In this document: positions 4,889 to 9,948 of the stretch, one piece after another | Layout: every line of letters starts with the position of its first letter | Numbering within the stretch: the first letter of the stretch is position 1 | NCBI GenBank assembly: GCA_002366755.1 | Contig: DFBV01000157.1 | Coordinates: forward strand, 7,822-17,769 | DNA length: 9,948 nucleotides | Reading direction: 5' to 3' | Source of the DNA: Anaerolineales bacterium UBA3071 | GTDB lineage: Bacteria > Chloroflexota > Anaerolineae > UBA3071 | Position numbers and translations under genes: made by a program | The notes under the pieces: model-generated | Seen by the model: only the letters and a program-made list of their open reading frames with translations | Told to the model about the DNA's origin: nothing | Database searches by the model: none

Positions 4889-7858
4889 ATGGCGCAGGAC
4901 AAGTTGATCATCCGGGGAGCACGGGAACACAATCTGAAGAACATCGACGTGGAGATCCCCCGCGACAAGCTGGTGGTCATCACCGGTGTGTCCGGTTCGG
5001 GTAAGTCGAGCCTGGCCTTCGACACGATCTACGCCGAGGGGCGGCGTCGCTATGTGGAATCGCTCTCCGCCTACGCTCGCCAGTTCTTGGGCCGCATGGA
5101 GAAGCCGGATGTTGACCAGATCGAAGGGCTGAGTCCGGCCATTTCGATTGACCAGAAGGGAGCCAGTCGCAATCCCCGCTCCACTGTGGGCACCGTGACG
5201 GAGATCTACGACTACCTACGGTTGCTGTACGCCCGCGTGGGACAGCCGCATTGCCCCCAGTGCGGCCAGCCCATCAGTCAACAGACGGCCCAACAGATTG
5301 TGGATGCCATCGTGGACATGCCCGAGGGCAGCCGCATCCAAATTCTGGCTCCGCTGATCAAAGACCGCAAAGGTGAGCACAAGGCGGTATTCGAGGATGT
5401 GCGCAAGGCGGGCTACGTGCGCGTGCGGGTAGATGGCCAGGTGCGAGATGTGGACGAGGAGGTCGAGCTCGACCGCTACAGGATCCACACCATTGAGGCG
5501 GTGGTGGATCGGCTAGTCATGCGACGCGACGGCAGTGATGGCACCAATATCAGCCGCCTGACCGACTCCGTGGAGACAGCGCTGAAGCTCGGGGCAGGCA
5601 TGGTATTGGTCAGCGACGTAACCGATCCGGAGCAGCCACGCGACCGCCTCTTTTCCGAGCATTTCGCCTGTGTGCAGTGCGGGATTTCGTTGCCCGAGAT
5701 CGAGCCCCGCACCTTCAGCTTCAACAGCCCTCATGGGGCATGTCCCACCTGCACCGGGCTGGGCACGCAGATGGAATTCGATTCTGAGGCGTTCTTCCCT
5801 CAGCCGGAGCTAAGTCTAGCTCAGGGAGCGCTGCGGGCGCCTGGTTGGGGCATACGTCAGCACAATGAGCAGAGCTACTACAGCCAGATCCTGCGGGCTG
5901 CCTGTCGGCACTATGGCGTTCCCTACGATGCCCCCTGGATCGAGTTGAGCTCTCGTCAGAAGGAGATCATTCTCTATGGTGGCCGCCGCGGCGACAAGAT
6001 CACTGTCCCCTACCGCACCTCTGAAGGTCGCGAGCATGTCTATCAGACCGCGTTCGAGGGGGTCATCCCCAATCTGCGACGGCGCTATCGGGAGACGTCG
6101 TCCAACTACGTTCGGGGCGAGCTAGAACGCTTCATGTCTGTGCGCCTCTGCCCAGTGTGTGAAGGCAGGAGGCTGCGCCCCGAAGCGCTTGCGGTCACCA
6201 TAGTTGGAAAGAACATCCACGAAGTGACTCAAATGAGTGTCACCGAGGCACTGCGCTGGATTGAGGGACTGCAGGGACTTGAGGCGACTGGAAGGCTGGG
6301 GCAGGCGAGTGTGGCCTCCACCACTCCCAGTCTCACCAGGCCCGCCAGTTCTCCCTTGACAGATCGCCAATACGCCATTGCCCGCCAGGTCTTGAAGGAA
6401 CTGCGTGATCGTCTATCCTTCATGGTCAATGTAGGTCTGGACTATCTGACTCTGGATCGACGCGCGGCGAGCCTGTCGGGTGGTGAGGCACAGCGTATCC
6501 GCCTGGCGACGCAGATTGGCTCGCAACTGATGGGAGTGCTGTACATCCTTGATGAGCCAAGCATAGGTCTGCATCGGCGGGACAATGCGCGCTTGATCCG
6601 CACTCTCCAGGGGATGCGTGACCTGGGCAATACGGTGCTCGTGGTCGAGCATGATGAGGGGACGATGCACGCCGCTGACTGGATCATTGATTTGGGACCG
6701 GGCGCTGGCGAGCATGGCGGTGAGGTGGTCTGTGCTGGGTCGTTGGAGGAGATAAAAGCCTGCCAGGAGTCCATCACAGGTGCTTTCCTGCGCGGCGAGC
6801 GATGCATAGACGTGCCGGCGGCGCGCCGTCCGGGGAACGGGCAGTACCTCATCGTCAAGCAGGCAGCGGAGAACAACCTGAAGCACGTGGATGTGCGCTT
6901 CCCGCTGGGCGAATTCATCTGCGTGACCGGCGTCAGTGGCAGCGGAAAATCGAGTCTGGTGATCGAGGTACTGTACAAAGCGCTGGCGCAGCGCATGTAC
7001 CGTGCTACCAGGGACAGGCCGGGGCGCCATGACACCATCCTGGGCCTGGAAAACCTGGACAAAGTGGTCAACATTGATCAGTTTCCTATCGGGCGGACAC
7101 CGCGTTCCAATCCAGCAACCTACACCAACGTCTTCACTTACATCCGAGAGCTGTTTGCCTCTCTGCCTGAGAGCAAGATGCGGGGCTACAAGCCCGGCCG
7201 CTTCAGTTTCAACGTCAAGGGTGGGCGTTGCGAGTCGTGCCATGGTGATGGAACCATTCGTATCGAGATGCAGTTTCTTCCCGATGTCTGGGTGCCATGC
7301 GAAGTGTGCCTTGGCCGGCGCTTCAATCGCGAGACTCTGCAGATTGGCTACAAGGGCAAGAACATCGCCGATGTGCTCGACATGACCGTTGAGGAAGCGC
7401 TGCGTTTTTTCCAGAACATACCGCGCATCCGCAGCAAGCTGCAGACGCTCCATGACGTCGGGTTGGGATACATCAGGCTGGGGCAGCCGGCGACCACGCT
7501 GAGCGGTGGCGAAGCACAGCGGGTGAAGTTGAGCCGAGAGCTAGGCCGTCGCGCTACCGGCCGCACCCTGTACCTTCTGGACGAGCCTACGACTGGTCTG
7601 CACTTCGCTGACATTGAGAAACTGCTGGCGGTGCTAGCGCATCTGGTTGATCAGGGGAACACTGTGATCGTCATTGAGCACAATCTGGACGTGATCAAGT
7701 ATGCTGATTGGGTCATTGATCTGGGTCCAGAGGGGGGAGATGGGGGTGGTCAGGTGATTGCCGAGGGCACGCCTGAACACATAGCGGGGATGCAGAGATC
7801 GTACACGGGCCAGTATCTCCGACGGGTGTTGGTCGGGAGCGGGGAACAGGGTGACTGA
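4889..7858 (+). CDS. uvrA: Excinuclease ABC subunit A
   Basis: UvrA is the damage-sensing ATPase of nucleotide excision repair; it loads UvrB on lesions. The 989-residue protein is complete with two ABC modules. Module I: Walker A GVSGSGKS 33-40, zinc cysteines CPQC 122-125, CVQC 261-264 with CPTC 285-288, CPVC 421-424, signature LSGGEAQR 529-536, Walker B ILDEP 553-557. Module II: Walker A 681-688, zinc finger CESC 781-784 with CEVC 804-807, signature LSGGEAQR 871-878, Walker B LLDEP 896-900. It is about 45 residues longer than usual (about 940-950), partly through a Ser/Thr/Pro/Ala-rich insert around 470-490 before the first signature. Start: ATG 4889 (MAQDKLIIRGAREHNLKN) matches the family N-terminus. 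The frame is open to 4763, but that extension overlaps the promoter. The Shine-Dalgarno is poor (GGGCGAG almost touching the ATG). It is probably a single-gene transcript, since rpoB has its own promoter. Confidence 0.97.
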   Translation: MAQDKLIIRGAREHNLKNIDVEIPRDKLVVITGVSGSGKSSLAFDTIYAEGRRRYVESLSAYARQFLGRMEKPDVDQIEGLSPAISIDQKGASRNPRSTVGTVTEIYDYLRLLYARVGQPHCPQCGQPISQQTAQQIVDAIVDMPEGSRIQILAPLIKDRKGEHKAVFEDVRKAGYVRVRVDGQVRDVDEEVELDRYRIHTIEAVVDRLVMRRDGSDGTNISRLTDSVETALKLGAGMVLVSDVTDPEQPRDRLFSEHFACVQCGISLPEIEPRTFSFNSPHGACPTCTGLGTQMEFDSEAFFPQPELSLAQGALRAPGWGIRQHNEQSYYSQILRAACRHYGVPYDAPWIELSSRQKEIILYGGRRGDKITVPYRTSEGREHVYQTAFEGVIPNLRRRYRETSSNYVRGELERFMSVRLCPVCEGRRLRPEALAVTIVGKNIHEVTQMSVTEALRWIEGLQGLEATGRLGQASVASTTPSLTRPASSPLTDRQYAIARQVLKELRDRLSFMVNVGLDYLTLDRRAASLSGGEAQRIRLATQIGSQLMGVLYILDEPSIGLHRRDNARLIRTLQGMRDLGNTVLVVEHDEGTMHAADWIIDLGPGAGEHGGEVVCAGSLEEIKACQESITGAFLRGERCIDVPAARRPGNGQYLIVKQAAENNLKHVDVRFPLGEFICVTGVSGSGKSSLVIEVLYKALAQRMYRATRDRPGRHDTILGLENLDKVVNIDQFPIGRTPRSNPATYTNVFTYIRELFASLPESKMRGYKPGRFSFNVKGGRCESCHGDGTIRIEMQFLPDVWVPCEVCLGRRFNRETLQIGYKGKNIADVLDMTVEEALRFFQNIPRIRSKLQTLHDVGLGYIRLGQPATTLSGGEAQRVKLSRELGRRATGRTLYLLDEPTTGLHFADIEKLLAVLAHLVDQGNTVIVIEHNLDVIKYADWVIDLGPEGGDGGGQVIAEGTPEHIAGMQRSYTGQYLRRVLVGSGEQGD

Positions 7859-7919
7859 TGGGGATTTGGTCGAGCTTGCACGTGGAAGCGGTGCTCCCGC
7901 ACGAGGGGCTATGGTGAAT

Positions 7920-7948
7920 TTGACAGAATGCAAGAACAGTGCTATACT
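7920..7948 (+). promoter_or_regulatory. Strong rpoB promoter, consensus -35 with extended -10
   Basis: A perfect TTGACA (7920-7925), a 17-nt spacer, and TATACT (7943-7948) preceded by TGC. This is the best sigma-70-type promoter in the window and starts about 60 nt after the uvrA stop. Predicted transcription start is near 7955. Confidence 0.85.
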
Positions 7949-8184
7949 ATGAAATTACGGTTTACTGTTGCGGGTTTCCATAATTGCACGCTTTGAGGAC
8001 AGTGAGCGTTGCTTTCAATCAGCCGCCATCTCCATCGCCACCGAGAAGCCAGACCCAGGCCAGGGTGGCGGACACGTACGTCTGCTGTGGGTTCCCCGAG
8101 GTGCTGAGTCCCATTGGCCTGCTACATCGGTATCACCTGTTCAACAACATGGTCTGCTCCCGAAAACGGGACAACCGCGTCACG

Positions 8185-8219
8185 TGCTTGAGAGCGGGCC
8201 TGTCTTGAGTACTCAAGCA
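8185..8219 (+). promoter_or_regulatory. Palindrome and alternative hairpins before the rpoB ribosome-binding site
   Basis: CTTGAGTACTCAAG (8204-8217) is a perfect 14-bp palindrome. An earlier TGCTTGAG (8185-8192) is exactly complementary to CTCAAGCA (8212-8219). In RNA the CTCAAG segment can therefore pair either with its close partner (5-bp stem, GTAC loop) or with the upstream one (8-bp stem, 19-nt loop), but not both. It lies 12 nt before the Shine-Dalgarno. It could be a DNA operator or an RNA switch; no family is recognised. Confidence 0.5.
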
Positions 8220-8230
8220 ACTGGATGAAT

Positions 8231-8238
8231 AGAGGGGG
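8231..8238 (+). promoter_or_regulatory. rpoB ribosome-binding site
   Basis: AGAGGGGG ends 10 nt before ATG 8249, which decides among three in-frame ATGs. ATG 8240 is only 1 nt after it, and ATG 8225 lies upstream of it with no Shine-Dalgarno of its own. Confidence 0.75.
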
Positions 8239-8248
8239 TATGTGTTTG

Positions 8249-9948
8249 ATGAATCAGAGCAATCTCCGTCTGGCACGCAAGTCCTATGCCCGTATTGCTG
8301 ACCTCATGCCGCTCCCTGCGCTCATCGAGGTTCAGCACCACTCCTATGGCTGGTTCCGGGAAGAAGGATTGCGGACGCTGTTTGACGAGATATCACCCAT
8401 AGTGAGCTTCAACAAGAACATGGAGCTTCACTTTGGTGAGTTTTCCTTTGGTGATCCTCAATACAGCATGGACGAGTGCCGTGATCGCGACATCACATAT
8501 GCTATCCCGCTGCATGTCAACACACGCCTCATCAACAAGGACACGGGAGAGGTCATCGAGCAGGACGTTTTCATGGGCGATTTTCCCTTCATGACTCCCC
8601 AGGGCACCTTCATCATCAACGGGGCAGAACGGGTGGTGGTGAGCCAGCTCATACGTTCGCCGGGGGCCTATTTCACTGTCGATGAGGATCGCAGGACCGG
8701 GCGTAGGTTGTGCATGGCCAAGTTGATCCCCGACCGCGGGGCCTGGCTGGAGTTTGATACATCGAAGCGTGACATCATCTCTGTCAAGGTGAACCGCAAA
8801 CGCAAGCTGCCAGTCACCACGCTTCTACGCGCTTTGGGCTATGGCAGTGACGAGGAACTGCTGGAACTTTTTGCCCACGTGGACAACATGCCCGAGCATA
8901 GCTACATTGCCTCGACGTTGGCGAAAGATCCCACCTCTACGCCCAGCCGCGCGGATTCCGCTGCGGGTGCAGAAGCGGCGCTGTTGCACTTCTACAAGAA
9001 GCAGCGGCCTGGCGATCCCGCCACACTGGATAATGCCACGAAGTTCTTGAAGAGTCTGTTCTTCACCGCCAGGCGTTATGACTTGGGCAGGGTGGGGCGC
9101 TACAAGCTGAACAGGCGTCTTGGTCTGAGCGTCCCCTTGGACACCCTCAGCCTGACCAATGAGGATCTGGTCAAGCTCGTCGAGCAGATGATCCTCATCA
9201 ACAACGGGGTTGATAGCGCTGACGACATTGATCACTTGGGCAACCGGCGGGTGAAGACAGTGGGCGAGTTGGTGCAGCATCGCTTTCGAATTGGTCTCCT
9301 GCGCATGGAGCGCATGGTGCGGGAGCGGATGTCCACCCGAGACCCTGAACAGCTCACCCCAGCCAGCCTGATCAATACCAGGCCGATTACCGGAGCCCTG
9401 CGTGAGTTCTTCGGGGCCAGCCAGCTCAGCCAGTTCATGGATCAGACCAATCCTCTGACGGAACTGACCCACAAGCGCACGCTCTCGGCCTTGGGCCCCG
9501 GGGGCTTGCGACGTGAACGGGCTGGCTTCGACGTACGCGATGTGCATCACTCGCATTATGGTCGCATCTGTCCCATTGAAACGCCTGAGGGGCCCAACAT
9601 CGGCCTCATTGGACGCCTGGCAACGTATGCTCGTGTCAACGAGTACGGCTTTGTCGAGAGTCCCTATCGGCGCGTAATCCGCAGCATGCCCAATAAGGGA
9701 GAAGAGTTGGTCGGTGAGGTGCTCAGGGAGTCGGTGATGGCTCCCGATTCTGGCGAGGTCATCGCCGAAGCGGGCACATTGGTGGATCATCAGCTTGCCG
9801 AGCGCATCGCTCAACTGGGCGAACGGATACCTGAGGTGAGAGTTGTGCCCAGGGCCACGGATAGGATCGACTACCTCGCGGCCACTGACGAGGATCGCTA
9901 CACGATCGCTCAGGCGAGTGCTGTCTTGGATGAGGACGGTCGCTTTGT
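8249..9948 (+). CDS. rpoB: RNA polymerase beta subunit, N-terminal half (truncated by window end)
   Basis: The first 566 codons of RpoB, the catalytic beta subunit of RNA polymerase; the rest lies beyond the window. The N-terminus (KSYARIADLMPLPALIEVQ) and protrusion/lobe segments such as GTFIINGAERVVVSQLIRSP are diagnostic. The rifampicin pocket begins FFGASQLSQFMDQTNPLTEL. Key residues equivalent to E. coli Gln513, Asp516, His526 and Ser531 are Gln395, Asp398, His408 and Ser413, all of the drug-sensitive type. GRICPIETPEGPNIGLI follows. The pocket lies 118 residues earlier than in E. coli, so the large N-terminal lineage insertion of proteobacteria is missing. A small Ser/Ala-rich insertion is seen near residues 228-245. 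The start at 8249 is set by the Shine-Dalgarno at 8231-8238. Unlike many bacteria, rplJ/rplL do not precede it; it has its own strong promoter downstream of uvrA. Confidence 0.97.
   Translation, partial: MNQSNLRLARKSYARIADLMPLPALIEVQHHSYGWFREEGLRTLFDEISPIVSFNKNMELHFGEFSFGDPQYSMDECRDRDITYAIPLHVNTRLINKDTGEVIEQDVFMGDFPFMTPQGTFIINGAERVVVSQLIRSPGAYFTVDEDRRTGRRLCMAKLIPDRGAWLEFDTSKRDIISVKVNRKRKLPVTTLLRALGYGSDEELLELFAHVDNMPEHSYIASTLAKDPTSTPSRADSAAGAEAALLHFYKKQRPGDPATLDNATKFLKSLFFTARRYDLGRVGRYKLNRRLGLSVPLDTLSLTNEDLVKLVEQMILINNGVDSADDIDHLGNRRVKTVGELVQHRFRIGLLRMERMVRERMSTRDPEQLTPASLINTRPITGALREFFGASQLSQFMDQTNPLTELTHKRTLSALGPGGLRRERAGFDVRDVHHSHYGRICPIETPEGPNIGLIGRLATYARVNEYGFVESPYRRVIRSMPNKGEELVGEVLRESVMAPDSGEVIAEAGTLVDHQLAERIAQLGERIPEVRVVPRATDRIDYLAATDEDRYTIAQASAVLDEDGRF

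Larger units (their letters stand above)
7955..8248 (+). other. Long 5' leader of rpoB
   Basis: The 390 nt between uvrA and rpoB contain no gene I can support. From the predicted transcription start about 294 nt remain before the rpoB ATG. The stretch carries a small hairpin TCCCG-AAAA-CGGGA (8158-8171) and a palindrome at 8204-8217. No rho-independent terminator with a T-run is present. It opens AT-rich near the promoter, then becomes GC-rich. The reading frames across it start only at TTG and lack a Shine-Dalgarno, so it is most simply an untranslated leader. Confidence 0.55.

Noticed and set aside
6413..7453. 346-codon ORF on the minus strand inside uvrA
   Set aside because: Antisense shadow of a GC-rich, highly conserved gene; no recognisable motifs and no Shine-Dalgarno support.
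7878..7910. Terminator after uvrA (GCGG/CCGC pairing)
   Set aside because: Only a 4-bp stem and no T-tract follows.
7968..8228. 86-codon ORF in the rpoB leader that could be a leader peptide
   Set aside because: TTG start without Shine-Dalgarno and no protein-like pattern; a leader RNA is simpler.
8825..9814. 329-codon ORF on the minus strand inside rpoB
   Set aside because: Opposite a fully conserved RpoB frame; composition (His, Gln and Arg-rich) is typical of antisense translation.

Overview
The window looks like bacterial chromosome with fairly high GC, most likely from the Chloroflexota (Anaerolineae-like). This rests on protein character and layout, not on a database search: a short phosphoglycerate dehydrogenase paired with a class V aminotransferase, an RHH-type small protein followed by HNH-endonuclease remains, and an RpoB without the large N-terminal insertion of E. 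coli, encoded next to uvrA rather than after rplJL. The phylum call is an inference.

Minus strand, 1-3937. A serine-biosynthesis pair comes first: a class V aminotransferase of phosphoserine/serine-pyruvate type (951-2018), then D-3-phosphoglycerate dehydrogenase (1-912), 38 nt apart and probably one transcript. Upstream of it is a small accessory island. It holds a HepT/MntA-type (HEPN/nucleotidyltransferase) toxin-antitoxin operon with overlapping genes (2226-2929), and a small RHH-like protein (3173-3598) followed by only the C-terminal tail of an HNH-endonuclease-like partner (3066-3179). It also holds a start-less C-terminal fragment of a beta-rich protein (3665-3937). The HepT/MntA operon is bracketed by two direct copies of a 32-nt hairpin-containing repeat (2049-2080 and 2953-2984), each lying in the 5' leader of a minus-strand gene. 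A TTGGTNNN octamer array sits between the serine genes and the toxin gene.

Plus strand, 3938-9948. A small HExxH metallopeptidase-like protein (4109-4699) is followed by a complete uvrA (4889-7858) and the first 566 codons of rpoB (8249 to the window end). uvrA and rpoB each have their own extended -10 promoter. The rpoB promoter is close to ideal (TTGACA, 17 nt, TGC-TATACT) and drives a leader of about 294 nt that ends in a 14-bp perfect palindrome just before the Shine-Dalgarno sequence. The same GTGCTATA(A/C)T core occurs a third time in front of the RHH gene.

The core genes (serine synthesis, excision repair, transcription) are ordinary and intact. The unusual material lies in 2019-3990 (repeats, toxin-antitoxin genes and gene debris) and in the rpoB leader. 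I see no tRNA, rRNA, CRISPR array, transposase or convincing intrinsic terminator.
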